Below are positions 53,216 through 63,830 of a stretch of 64,000 nt of DNA, piece after piece. This DNA is from Erigeron canadensis (Eukaryota; Streptophyta; Magnoliopsida; Asterales; Asteraceae), in NCBI RefSeq assembly GCF_010389155.1, contig NC_057766.1:24313516-24377515 (forward strand), in the 5' to 3' direction. Numbering within the stretch: the first letter of the stretch is position 1; each line of letters opens with the position of its first letter. Position numbers and translations under genes: made by a program. The notes below the pieces were generated by a model that saw only the letters and a program-made list of their open reading frames with translations, did no database searches and was not told the DNA's origin.

Positions 53216-53796
53216 ATGGCCGACTTGGCTGAAGACATTCTGTATGACATCTTTTCAAGAATTCCAATCAAATCGTTGGTTCGTTTCCGGTGTGTATGTA
53301 AACAATGGTGGGAATACATCAACGATCCTCACCTTGTGGACATTTGTACTGGCACGCGTACCTGGATTTTTGTGGGTCCCACTTAGTTTGGTTTGACATG
53401 AAAGAGGAGGAATTCGGGGCGATTGACCTTCCCAAAGAAACAGAGGGTTTGGATTTCTCTTTGATTGTTGATCTTAATGGAGAAGTCGGATGCGTGTATA
53501 AAAGGCCTGATGAAGAGGTGGTAGTGTGGATCCTGAAGCATGAAGATCAATGGATGATACACTGTGTTTTTGATCAAAGTAAGTCTGGTAGTAGTTATGG
53601 CCTGGATGTTTTAGGTTGCTGGAACCAAGACAAAGACTTATTAATGTCGTCTTATGAAGGATTAAAGTTTGTTTACAGACTGAAAAGTGGCAGTTTCCAT
53701 AAGTTGATCGGTCCAGAGGATGATCCAGGTGAAGAAGGAAAAGCAGAGGTTCGAATGTATCAAAGCAGTTTGCTTTCGATACGGAAATGGCATTAA
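53216..53796 (+). pseudogene. F-box gene with internal deletion
   Basis: The ATG and F-box (ILYDIFSRIPIKSLVRFRCVCKQWWEYINDPHL) are intact, but at about 53335-53345 the sequence jumps to the C-terminal third (YWHAYLDFCGSHLVWFDMKEEEF...SLLSIRKWH). Compared with 55913-57028 about 500 bases are missing. The F-box frame then reads into a stop, while the C-terminal part continues in another frame to 53796. The missing part holds the first half of the F-box-associated domain. Upstream flanks match the 61847 copy and downstream flanks match 57029-57430. Confidence 0.85.
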
Positions 53797-54199
53797 CCCC
53801 CAAAATCGTATACTACTACCAGCCTCCAAAACTGATCAACTTTAAGTGTTTGGATACTAATTAAGTCAAGCGTCAATCTTATTAGCACGTTAGTTCAGCT
53901 TTACGGATTAAATTAGATAAATTAGATTATGTTTGTATATAAGTTGATCAACATAAGTTAAATAAGTTTATCTTCACATTAAGAAGATTTTTCTTAATCT
54001 TCATCAATATTAGTAATCTGTTTCTTTGACGAATCTCAAATTTTATTGTAGATAGTTGAACAAGTTATCGTTTCATAACCCGCCTAGCTTCTCTCTGTAA
54101 TATCACCCTTCTTTTGTGCCAATTTGCGACGTAATCATTTTTAGATATTGATGCAGCGAGAAATAATTGGTATTCATTTTAATGGTGTAAGCCAATTAT

Positions 54200-54389
54200 C
54201 AACAAGCTAGAATGGACCCAATTTATTCTTGGTTGTGATAAATATATGAGCCAATATAATCACGAGAAGTCCAAGGTGGTTTTATTCGATCCTGGTGGTT
54301 TTGACGGGGCAAACAAACTCGAGGCTGAGTTTTTGGAAGAAGGGGAGAATGATGAGGTAGCAATTGGATTTGGAATTGGCTGGACTTGA
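54200..54389 (+). pseudogene. Unidentified coding-like fragment
   Basis: An open stretch of about 60 codons ending at TGA 54387-54389 reads, in part, WTQFILGCDKYMSQYNHEKS and KVVLFDPGGFDGANKLEAEF. Composition looks like protein-coding DNA and the upstream frame is broken. I do not recognise a family. Confidence 0.25.
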
Positions 54390-55052
54390 TATCTGCATAG
54401 AATAATCGAAAATGATACGGAACATTCTAGAATTATATTTTTATTATTATGACTCTTTATTTTTCTATATAATTAATTTAGTTTATTTATGGTTTGGTTT
54501 CATTAATATGAATTCCCTTATAAATAGGGATTCAAGTTTTGTTATTAGTTAGTTTTTTATTCCTATCACAAGTGTGTTAGTGTATGATATTGCTACCGCA
54601 TCAGATATATAGTTGGATTGCGTTCCCATAATTAAGAATGCTTCTGCAACTAGTTCAAGGTTAAATTAATCTCGTTTAATTTTGGAGCAGAACAGGTTTG
54701 TAAATCCCAAACTTAATCATAATCTGTATAACCTTTGTAGATAAAACGTTATCCAAGTTTAGAGTTTAACCCGTAACTCTTTGTTCAAACGACTCGAGTC
54801 ATGGTGAGTTTTAGTTTGTAAGTGACTATCGAGGTTTTAACATTGCAGAATTGAGAGTGGAAAAAAAAATACAATTTATTTAGAGTTGAAGAATTGAGAA
54901 TGAAAAAAAAATACAATTTTATTAATAAGAACACGATTAATTAAATAAAGTTATATTGTCTTTTGTATTAATAAGTCAAGAGTTAAAGTTTAATTTTATA
55001 TTTAATAAGAAAATTGAATATATAGACAATTAAAAAAACTAATTTAATAAAA

Positions 55053-55484
55053 TCTTTATATATAATAAAGAATGATTGTTTTGTAAACTATTTTTAAAAA
55101 AGATGATTATGATGTGGCATGTCTACAAATTTTTTAAAAATGTTTTTATTTTATTTATGATGTCATATCTAATTAATAAAATTTTAGAGATAAATAGCCA
55201 ATAATATATTTTTAAAATGTTTTATTTTATTTATGATGTCTACAAATTTATTCTTTTAATTAGAAAACAAAATAAATAATTTTTTATATAATATCATAAA
55301 TGTTTTTTTATGTTTTATTAATGCAATAGGTAGTAATATATATGATTATTGTGTTAATCAAATTAATATGGTCAAGCCGAGTTATAATATATCAATAACA
55401 AAAATTATATACATTTTTTAAGATTTTTATTGCTTTTAAAATTTTATTAAAAATGTCCGGATTAAAGCCGGGCTGATTAACTAG
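55053..55484 (+). mobile_element. Non-autonomous Helitron, 432 bp
   Basis: Starts A|TCTTTATATATAATAAAG and ends TCCGGATTAAAGCCGGGCTG then ATTAACTAG|T with a hairpin (CCGG...CCGG). Ends and interior (GATGATTATGATGTGGCA, ATTAATAAAATTTTAG) resemble 22472-22857, so the two belong to one family. Confidence 0.85.
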
Positions 55485-55912
55485 TAAATAAATTAAAAGA
55501 ATACGTGTCGATTAAAAATTATGCTACGTGTCGTTTCAAAAATATCTCAATCTTGTTTAGTTTATTGATAGATATTACGGAGTATGACACTAACAAATTA
55601 AGATAACTACCATCAAAGTTAGAAAGAAAGAAAAAAAAAACAGGAGTATTATTTTATATAGTTTTTTGGTTACATTAAAATCCTTGGCTGAAAGGATATG
55701 TATCAAATTGTTACTCCGTATTTTGTTTTTCAAAGTTAAGTAACAGCATCTCTGAAAATAATCCTTGTTTATATAGAGAGATCCGATTATCATTTATCAT
55801 TATTTAAAGTGTATAATTCATCCAAGCTTTAACGAACATATCTTCTTACTAATAAAATTTTTCACCTCATATATTGTATCAACCGATCCACTCATTCATA
55901 CATAGATTCAGT

Positions 55913-57028
55913 ATGGCCGTCGCCTTGCCTGAAGACACCCTGTATGACATCTATTCAAGAATTCCGATCAAATCTTTGGCTCGTTTCCGGTGTGTATGCA
56001 AACAATGGCATGAATACATCAACGATCCTCACCTTGCAAAGATTCATAATATCAAAGAAGAACCCAAACCCACGCATATTGCTCAAATCATATCTTCTAA
56101 ATTCCAACCATTAGTGGCCGTACTGATCAGTTTTCTACATATAGTTATGGAAGATAGTACAGCCGGAATAATGCAGGTAAAAAAGGATTCGTCTTGTAAA
56201 TTATTACTAAAAAGCTTTTCGAGAAGTTGTTATTGCAATGGGCTCATCGCTTTGGTATATCATGACAATGCTTATGATATTGCCACCACTTACGTAGTGA
56301 TCAATCCGCTAACCAAGGAACGCCACCAGTTGCCCCTAGTCACGAGGCCCTATGAATTTATAATAGCGCAAGGGCTCGGTTTTGATCATTCCACCAACAC
56401 CTTCAGGATGGTCTGTGTTTTCCTTAAAAAACAGTTGTTTACAGGAGTTTACATACACACTGCGCTGGTACATGTTTTGGGTACAGACTCGTGGCGACAG
56501 ATACCCCAAGTGCCCTTGTGTCACATCACTGGGAAAGCCGTCTATGCTAATGGACGTTTGTATTGGTATTCACGCACTAGCAGCTGGGATACCGGGTCCC
56601 ACTTAGTTTGGTTTGACATGAAGACTGAAGAATTCGGAGGGGTTGACCTTCCCGTCAAACAAGAAGAGGGTGGGTTTTTAAGCTATAAGTTGATTGATCT
56701 TAACGGACAAGTGGGATTCGTGTATCGTAATAGAGGGTCTAATAAAAAAGTAGTGTGGATACTGAAGCATGAAGAATGGACGATACACTGTGTTTATGAT
56801 GAAAGTAAGCCTGGTTATTGTGGCCTCTCGGTTGTTTTAGGTTGTTGGAACACAGCCGGAGACTTATTAATAAACTTTGGAGAAGGATTTCCGTTGTTGG
56901 TTTACAGACTCAAAAGTGGCCGTTTCCATAAGCTGATCGGCCCAGATGATGAAGCAGGTGAAGATAAAGGAAAAGCAGAGGTTCGAATGTATCAAAGCAG
57001 TTTGTTTTCAATACGTAAATGGCATTAA
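55913..57028 (+). CDS. F-box protein with C-terminal F-box-associated domain
   Basis: Intronless 371-aa frame from the ATG; the open frame reaches back to 55874 only via TTG, and the pseudogene copies also start at this ATG. The N-terminal F-box spans about residues 4-45 (LPEDTLYDIYSRIPIKSLAR, FRCVCKQWHEYINDPHLAKI), the part that binds SKP1 in SCF ubiquitin ligases. The rest matches the plant F-box-associated interaction type: GYCNGLI-like core (YCNGLIALV), VINPLTKERHQLP, GLGFDHSTNTFRMVCV, VHVLGTDSWRQIP, GRLYWYSR, LVWFDMKTEEFG, VWILKHEEWTIHCVYD. This C-terminal half would choose the substrate, which is unknown. Only intact member of the local cluster. Confidence 0.88.
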   Translation: MAVALPEDTLYDIYSRIPIKSLARFRCVCKQWHEYINDPHLAKIHNIKEEPKPTHIAQIISSKFQPLVAVLISFLHIVMEDSTAGIMQVKKDSSCKLLLKSFSRSCYCNGLIALVYHDNAYDIATTYVVINPLTKERHQLPLVTRPYEFIIAQGLGFDHSTNTFRMVCVFLKKQLFTGVYIHTALVHVLGTDSWRQIPQVPLCHITGKAVYANGRLYWYSRTSSWDTGSHLVWFDMKTEEFGGVDLPVKQEEGGFLSYKLIDLNGQVGFVYRNRGSNKKVVWILKHEEWTIHCVYDESKPGYCGLSVVLGCWNTAGDLLINFGEGFPLLVYRLKSGRFHKLIGPDDEAGEDKGKAEVRMYQSSLFSIRKWH

Positions 57029-57690
57029 CCCCCTAAATCACCATCATTAGTCTCCAAAACTGATCAAGTTTAAGTGTTTTTGGATCCTAATAATTAAGTC
57101 AAGTAACAATCTTCTTAGTACGTAGTTCAGCTTTACGGATTAAATTAAAAAAAAAGTAGATCGATTATGTTTGTATATAAGTTGATCAACCTAAGTTAAA
57201 TAAGTTTATCTTCACGTTAAGAAGATTTTTCTTAATCTTCATCGATATTAGTAATCTGTTTCTTTAGTAATCAAACGTACAGCTGAGGTAATCATGTTTT
57301 GATTATTTTTCCAGACGAATCTCAAATTAATGTAGATAGTTGTTGAACGTGTTATCGTTTCATAACCCGCGCCTAGCTTGTCTCTGTCATATCACCGGCC
57401 TTCTCTTGTGTCAATTTGCGGCACAATCGTTTTTAGATATATAGTTGGATGGCATTCCCATATATAAGAATATTGCTTCTGCAATTAACTAGTTCAAGGT
57501 TATTTTAACCTCGTCTAGATGATGAGAAATTAAATCCTTCCTTTTCTTTTGGAGCAGAACAAATCACAAACTTAATCATATTTATCTTTAAAAAGAAAAT
57601 GACGTTGATCGATAGTGGTTGTTGAGTAAATGAATGTTGGTATATATATTGAAAGGTAATCGAAATAAACATTAATTAGTAGTAAAATCT
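57029..57690. other. F-box 3' flank, shared with the pseudogene copies
   Basis: Blocks CTCCAAAACTGATCAAGTTT, GTACGTAGTTCAGC, TATAAGTTGATCAACCTAAG and CTTCATCGATATTAGTAATC also follow 53796 and 63256. This shows that the duplication units reached at least 400 bases past the stop codon. Confidence 0.6.
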
Positions 57691-57860
57691 TTGGCTTGAC
57701 ATGAAGAAAGAGAAATTCAGGGTGATTAATCTTTCCACCAGACTAAGAGATGTTTGGTATCCATAGCCTAGTCGTTCCGCTGGCCAGTAAGTGCACAAAG
57801 AAAAGGAGAAGTTCTAATGCATCAACGCAGTTTGCTTTCAATGCCCAGAGTACATATTCC
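57690..57860 (+). pseudogene. F-box gene relic
   Basis: Two pieces of the family lie close together: 57691-57755 reads LDMKKEKFRVINL (family: FDMKKEEFGVIDL), and 57800-57845 matches GKAEVRMYQSSLLSIRK at the nucleotide level with decay. About 350 bases of coding sequence between them are missing. Confidence 0.65.
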
Positions 57861-58711
57861 CGTTTGTTATCTTCCAATAAATATAAAAGAGCTTCTTAAA
57901 TTCTTTCTTAAAAAAACCACAACCATTAGATATATAAAAAACAAAATTGAATCGTGACCTTTAGATTATTTTAATGACCTCACCTTCCTTTTTTAAATAT
58001 TTAGTAAACTAATAAATGATTTTATTATTAATTATGATAAACCAATCAACTAACTAATTAACATTGTATATATTCCAAATTAATATCAATAACAAAAGAT
58101 GTTTGCTTTGATTGATTTTTTTGTTTTATATTGTTTTTGTTTTGTTTGTTACGTTTTTAAAAGGTTTAACTCTCTTTTTCAATATTTATATATTTTTTTA
58201 TTCATTATTAGTTGGTTAACTTTTAATTAAAATTTCCATGTTAGTATGAACGATGGTTTTTATTTATTGTTTATTATATGTTAATTTATATTTCGTTTAG
58301 CTACTTGTATTTTTATTTTTGAATTTGATACCAACTTGCGTTATAGTTATTTAATTTCAAATATATCTTAAGTCATAGATTAATAAGCGTATAAACTTTT
58401 GGGCAAATCAAATTCAAGAGTTTTTTATAGTTATTAATTCGATATTATTAACACTAAAAATGTATCTCATCAATGTGGTGTGATGGATAAGTCTTAAAAA
58501 TTATTAAATTTGGGTAAATCGAAATCAGAAATAATATTTGTAAATTTTAGTTGGTACATGAAGCATGTGGTGCGGCCGACGACGATAAAATTTATGATAT
58601 TTGGTAAGTTTTGAAAATGAAATTATTAGGCAAAATAAATATTAAAATGTTTAAAATTTTAAATCCTCAAATTTATTTTACATACTTAATATATATAATG
58701 TAGTATATATG
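57861..58711. other. AT-rich intergenic DNA
   Basis: No gene, RNA or clear element end seen. Confidence 0.4.
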
Positions 58712-58900
58712 GAGGGTGTTCGGGATTACGCTTTGAAGTGATTATTTTGATTATTACGATGTAACAACACAAATAACTTAAAAAAATGTTTGGATGATGA
58801 AGTGATTATTTAAAAAACTGTTTTGAAGAATTTTAGTACCATATACATACACGCTATATTAAAACGAAAATTTGAAAATGTAACTACTCCAAACACCCTC
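58712..58900. mobile_element. MITE with GAGGGTGTTYGG ends
   Basis: Inverted ends GAGGGTGTTCGG and (reversed) GAGGGTGTTTGG, 189 bp, with pairing interior halves. I could not settle the target duplication, so the superfamily is open. Confidence 0.65.
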
Positions 58901-59206
58901 ATAGTATCCTGTGTTATAATGTTAAAATTTTAGTACCATAATTTAAGAAAAATTCATTATCAATATTTTACTTATAGTTGTTAAGATAATATGGAATTGA
59001 TTTAGATATTAAAACTGAACAATAACTTTGGATAAATTTATATTTATTATAACTTAGACTTTTATAATATTCCAAATGATAAGTACTAAAATTAAATAAC
59101 ATATATCAATATTCAATAATAACATTCATCTTGATTTGATTAGTTCTCATGGTGATAGTAATATTTTTTTAAAAGTTAACCAATGTAATTAAAATAATTA
59201 CACATG

Positions 59207-59369
59207 TAATAAGACAATATATGTAAAATCTCTCGATGTTCACGAGTAATTTACACTTTTTATAAAATAAAAATATCAAAGTTTATGTAATTAAGACAAT
59301 ATATGTAAAATCTCTCAATGTTCACGAGTAATATACACTTTTTTTTAAAAAAATTATCAAAGTTTATGT
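59207..59369. repeat. Two-copy tandem repeat, period about 82
   Basis: AAGACAATATATGTAAAATC, then TCTCGATGTTCACGAGTAAT, then ATCAAAGTTTATG occurs twice in a row (from about 59211 and 59293) with few differences. Confidence 0.8.
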
Positions 59370-59687
59370 TTTTTTTTTGAAGTGAATGCCGCTTGAAACT
59401 TTGTGTCTCGATTCGATAGCGAGAGGTGTAACATACACTGTCTTAATCGAGTCCGCGTTAGAGAGCACTTTCGAAACAGAAATACCCATTTCAAATACCT
59501 AATAGAAGAAAACCACATATTCTGCTTTTGATAAACTATACAACTTACATACATTGTAAGGTAAGAGGTATATGTCTTATCATCCATCCAACATTCAAAA
59601 TAAATCAATATTTTGAGATTTTTATTTCTCAATTACTATTATATTTTTAAGTATGTTTCCCGCGTATTACGCGAGTTTATAATCTAG
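59370..59687 (+). mobile_element. Helitron 3' end, left border not located
   Basis: The segment ends CCCGCGTATTACGCGAGTTT then ATAATCTAG|T, a canonical plus-strand Helitron terminus with hairpin CGCGTATTACGCG. I could not place a TC start upstream with confidence; the start given is only a lower bound of the element. Confidence 0.55.
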
Positions 59688-59985
59688 TTAAAACATTATA
59701 ACTAGATATAAATTTAATAATTCATCTAACACAATAATAATTTTTAAAATAAAATTAATACCTCATTAAGTAAATAAAAAAAAAGACATTTTATTTGTTA
59801 TATTATATAAGAGAATTTTTTTTGTTTAAGTAAATGATTAATGTTTTTATTAAACATGTAAAAGGCTATTTTGTATTTTATTTATATATGACATCATAGT
59901 TAATTTAAAAAAAATTTAAGGTGAAATATGGATTTACCACATCAAAAGTTTTCTAAAAATACTTATAAAAGACAATTTTGTTTTA
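59688..59985 (-). mobile_element. Truncated Helitron of the 22472-22857 family
   Basis: Closely follows 22545-22850 (AAAACATTATAACT.GATATA, TATTATATAAGAGA, GGTGAAATATGGATTT.CCAC) in the same orientation. It lacks the terminal 70 or so bases with the hairpin, exactly where the plus-strand Helitron terminus at 59684-59687 abuts. Confidence 0.7.
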
Positions 59986-60094
59986 TCTATAATATAACTA
60001 AAAAAAAGGTTGAGGGTACACTTAACACCCCTAATCCCCCTCCTAGAGCCCAATCCAACATCCTTATTAATCCTCTAAATTTTTAATATTAATC

Positions 60095-60290
60095 AAAATT
60101 AATTTACATTTTTTGGTTTTCCATCACCAATTTACACTTTAACCCCAATCTAAAATAATTAACTTAGACTTTTTGATTTTCCATCACCAACTTATACTTT
60201 AACCCAATTTAAAAATAATTAATTATACTTTTTGATTTTCTATCACCAATTTACACTTAAAAATAATTAATTTACACTTTTCGGTTTTAT
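60095..60290. repeat. Minisatellite, about 60-bp period
   Basis: About four copies of a unit built from AATTAATTTACACTTTTTGG, then TTTTCCATCACCAATTTACA, then CTTTAACCC. Related single units occur inverted within 50584-51673 (near 50980-51060 and 51530-51590), so this is Helitron-associated repeat DNA. Confidence 0.75.
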
Positions 60291-60296
60291 TGATAA

Positions 60297-61634
60297 TCTA
60301 TAATATAACTCACGTACGACAACAAAAAAAGGAACTACCATCAACTACAAAAAATGTTTTCTTTTTATAACTTTGCACATAATTAATCATTATTATTATT
60401 TTTTAATATTGAATTCTTATATTGTTGTTATTATTATTTCTTTTAATTTAGTTTATTGTCCATTCTATGTTCGTTATGGCTTCTTATTCAAAACAAAAAA
60501 TATGACCACATTAGTTCATCTTGAAGATCTTAAGCCAACATATGTTAACCATCATTTACGACTCTGTGTTGTGCATGTATGGACTGTTTCGGAATGGAAC
60601 AACCCGAAAAAAATCAAAACGTTTGAGATGGGTATTTGTTGATGAATTGGTATGTATTTTTTCATATTATATAATTTACACTTTTAGAATAGACACTGTA
60701 AATTTTTTAATTAACTAAAGTTGGAAAAAAAAGGTAAATTGGAATCAATATTTATATGGAGTTAATTTTCGTATGTTTTTTTTTTAGCTTTCGTATTGAT
60801 TAAGATTTGATATATGACTTAACTAATTTAAATATTATATATTAAATTTTGTATTTGTAACCTATATTAACTCTTATGATTTTTCGATTATATCTTTCTA
60901 TAAGCTTTTAGATATAAAGTCTAAATTTGTTATGAGTGGTCTTCTGATTACTTTAATATATTGACTTTGATTAATTTTGGTTCTGTTTTGAAAGTAGCAC
61001 ATTCATGGTGTATAATTAAGATCTACGATTATATCTTTCGATAAGCTTTTAGATAAAAAGTCAAATTCTGCTATGAGTTAGATTTTGATTATTTTAATAT
61101 ATCAACTATGATTATTTTGAATCCGTTTTGAAACTAGCTCATCAAGGTTTTAGGCTCTACTTCTTTTTTGATCAAGAATTTGTTTCCTTATCTTTTTTGC
61201 ATTAGCCGATAGAATCATTTGATCGACGTTTGGAATGTCCTCGGTTGAGTTCCTTTTTGTTTTTATCTAGAATAATTTTTCCAGTAGGATTCTGTATGCA
61301 AAGATGTTTAATTATTTGATTTTTATGATTAATTTGTTTGTGGTTTATTTTTTAAAAACTGGATTAAGTACATAGAAACATACTAAGAGAACTTACCAAT
61401 TTTTTCCATTTTTTTGTGCTATTTACAGGGCACTACTATACATGGCTCAGTCAATGGTGAATGAGTGAAATTTTTTTTGAGTATTTTGATCAATGGAGTG
61501 GCTATTCAATTAGCAAATTTTCAAGTTGATTTCGGTATCTATTTAATATATTTAAATTCCAAGTTTTTAGCTTTTTTTAGCTTCGATTAATATATTTTGA
61601 AACTATCCGTCCATTGGACGGCCCTGAACACTAG
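60297..61634 (+). mobile_element. Helitron carrying an RPA70-like fragment
   Basis: Starts A|TCTATAATATAACTCACG and ends ATCCGTCCATTGGACGGCCC then TGAACACTAG|T, with hairpin CCGTCCATTGGACGG. A second start, A|TCTATAATATAACTAAAA, lies at 59986, so the element may instead extend 311 bases further left and include the minisatellite. Contains the frameshifted RPA-like exon at 60502-60650. Confidence 0.85.
60502..60650 (+). pseudogene. Replication protein A 70-like first OB-fold exon, frameshifted
   Basis: From the ATG it reads MTTLVHLEDLKPTYVNHHLR, then LCVVHVWTVSEWNNPKKIKT, the usual start of the plant RPA1/RPA70-like proteins carried by many plant Helitrons. Near 60629 one extra G (GAGATGGGTATTTGTTGATG) shifts the frame; in the next frame it goes on VFVDEL and meets a GTATGT donor. 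The later OB folds and any Rep/helicase are absent, so it cannot encode a working protein. Confidence 0.75.
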
Positions 61635-61846
61635 TTATTATATATAGAGATATGGAGATAGAGATCTTTTATTTTATGATATATATCGAGGATCCCTTCT
61701 AGTGACTACATACCATTTATCATTCATCATTCACGAAAGTTTATAAAATTTATTCCTTACGAAGTTGCAATTTATCTGTTGTGATTACGTACCATTTATC
61801 TGTTTATATATTACAACCTTAATATATACGAAACCCTACCTTCAAT

Positions 61847-63256
61847 ATGGCCGACTCCCCTAAAGACAGTCTGTATAAGGGATAAATACAGAAAATAGAT
61901 AGCACCTGTTGACCAATTCACGAAAATAGCAATGACTTTTAAAAGTTTTGTTTTTTAGAAATGAACTTTCATTTATCACCGGAAATAGCAACATTTGACA
62001 CGTGTACATGGTGACGTGGACATTTTTTAATTACGTGACATTTTTTAATGACGTAGCATTTTGTATAACATCTTTTCAAGAATTCCGATGAAATCGTTGG
62101 GTCGTTTCCGGTGTGTATGCAAACAATGGCGGGAATACATCAATAAATACATCAACAATCCTCACCTTGCATATATTCATCCTCATGTCAAAGAAGAACC
62201 CAAACTCTTGCATAATGATCCATACGACTATTCTAAAACCCCTTTTTACCTTTCAAAAGAAGAAGAAGAATCATCTTATCCCTTCCGTCCAATGTCCATA
62301 CTACTCAGTTTTTTAAATATAACTATGGAAGATACCACAGCCGGATTAATACAGGTGAAAAAGGATTTGTCCCCTGGATTTAGATTTCAAGTAAATATGT
62401 CTTCAACATACGATTATCATACTAAGATACAAGGTTATTGCAATGGGCTCATCGCTATGGTACAAGAAGAGCATCTTTACGATCACTTTTGTAGTGATCA
62501 ATCCGCTAACTAAGGAATGCCACGAGTTGCCACGACTCGAGAGGCCCAATCATGAAAGAATAATAGGGCAAGGGCTCGGTTTTGATCATTCCACCAACAC
62601 CTTCAAGATGGTCTGTCTTTTAGAACAAAAACAAGTGTTAACAGGAGGGAACGACATACGTAGTGTGGTGCATGTTTTGGTAACAGATTCGTGGCAAGTG
62701 ATGCCCCAAGTACCGTTTTGTAGCATTTGGGGGGATGCCGTTTATGCTAATGGACGTTTTTACTGGCCTGCGTACCCGGAATATTGTGGGTCGTACTTTG
62801 TTTGGTTTGACATGAAGAAAGAGGAATTCGGGGTGATTGACCTTCCAGCCAAACAAACAGAGGCTTTCTATTTCTCAGGGATTGTTGATCTTAATGGAGA
62901 AGTCGGATGCGTGTATAGAGGGCATGATAAAGAGGTGGAAGTGTGGATACTGAAGCATGAAGATCAATGGATTTTACACTGTGTTTTTGATCAAAGTAAG
63001 TCTGGTAGTACATAGTTATGGCCTGGATGTTTTAGGTTGCTGGAACCAAGACGGATACTTATTAATGTCGTCTTATGACGGATTAAGGTTTGTTTACAGA
63101 CTGAAAAGTGGCCGTTTCGATAAGCTAATCGGTCCAGAGGATGGTGAAGCAGGTCAAGGAAAAGCAGAGGTTCGAATGTATCAAAGCAGTTTGCTTTCAA
63201 TACGCAAATGGCTTTATTCCCCAAAATCATCATTATTAGCCTCCAAAACTGATTAA
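61847..63256 (+). pseudogene. F-box gene disrupted by an insertion and two frameshifts
   Basis: The ATG and first codons (MADSPKDSLY) are followed by a 183-bp insertion (61879-62061). The gene resumes at the F-box (IFSRIPMKSLGRFRCVCKQW). A small deletion near 62485 shifts the frame in front of FVVINPLTKECHELP. An extra 4 bases near 63007-63010 (compare 53590-53597) shift it again before SYGLDVLGCW. The family stop codon is lost (RKWLYSP instead of RKWH-stop), extending the last frame to 63256. Otherwise it is close to the 53216 copy, including the upstream region. Confidence 0.9.
61879..62061. mobile_element. Small insertion with TGTATAA direct repeats in the F-box pseudogene
   Basis: TGTATAA flanks a 183-bp insert (61872-61878 and 62062-62068) that interrupts the codons for LYDIFS. 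The insert holds repeated GACGT/ATTTTTTAATTACGTGACA motifs. Its ends (GGGATAAATACAG and AGCATTT) are not clear inverted repeats, so the element type is open. Confidence 0.7.
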
Positions 63257-63830
63257 GTTTAAGTCTTTGTTTCCTAATCAATTAAGTCACGTGTCATTCT
63301 TATTAGTACGTAATATAATATAGATAAGTTGAAATTTTCAACCTTATTTGTTTTATAATATAATAATAGTATAGAAAAGTGTATCTTCACATTAAGAAGT
63401 TTTTTCTTAATCTTCATTAACAATAGTAATCTGTTTCTTTAGTAATTAAACGTACAGCGTACGTAGGATATCATGTTTTGATTATTATTCCAGACGAATC
63501 GCAAATGTAGATAGTTGAACATCATGTTATTGTTTCTTAATTAAAAAATGCTTCTGCAACTAGATCAAGGTTATTTTAATTACCACGTCTAGATGATAAG
63601 AAATTAAATCTTTCCTTTAAGTTTGGAGCAGAACAAATCGCAAACTTAATTTTAACATCCGCGAATTTTGACCCTTTGACTTCTATGAAAAACGCTTATT
63701 AATTTGAATTAATGATGGATTTAGCTCCGTTGAGATTAAATGATGAGCAAAACGCTTAACGGGTCACGTGACTACTTGTTGGACAATACGGTATTAGATG
63801 ACTTATGACAACGATTTAATTAAACTAGTA
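63257..63830. other. F-box 3' flank and intergenic DNA
   Basis: To about 63660 it follows the F-box 3' flank (TTCACATTAAGAAGTTTTTT, CTTCATTAACAATAGTAATC). No coding sequence seen. Confidence 0.5.
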
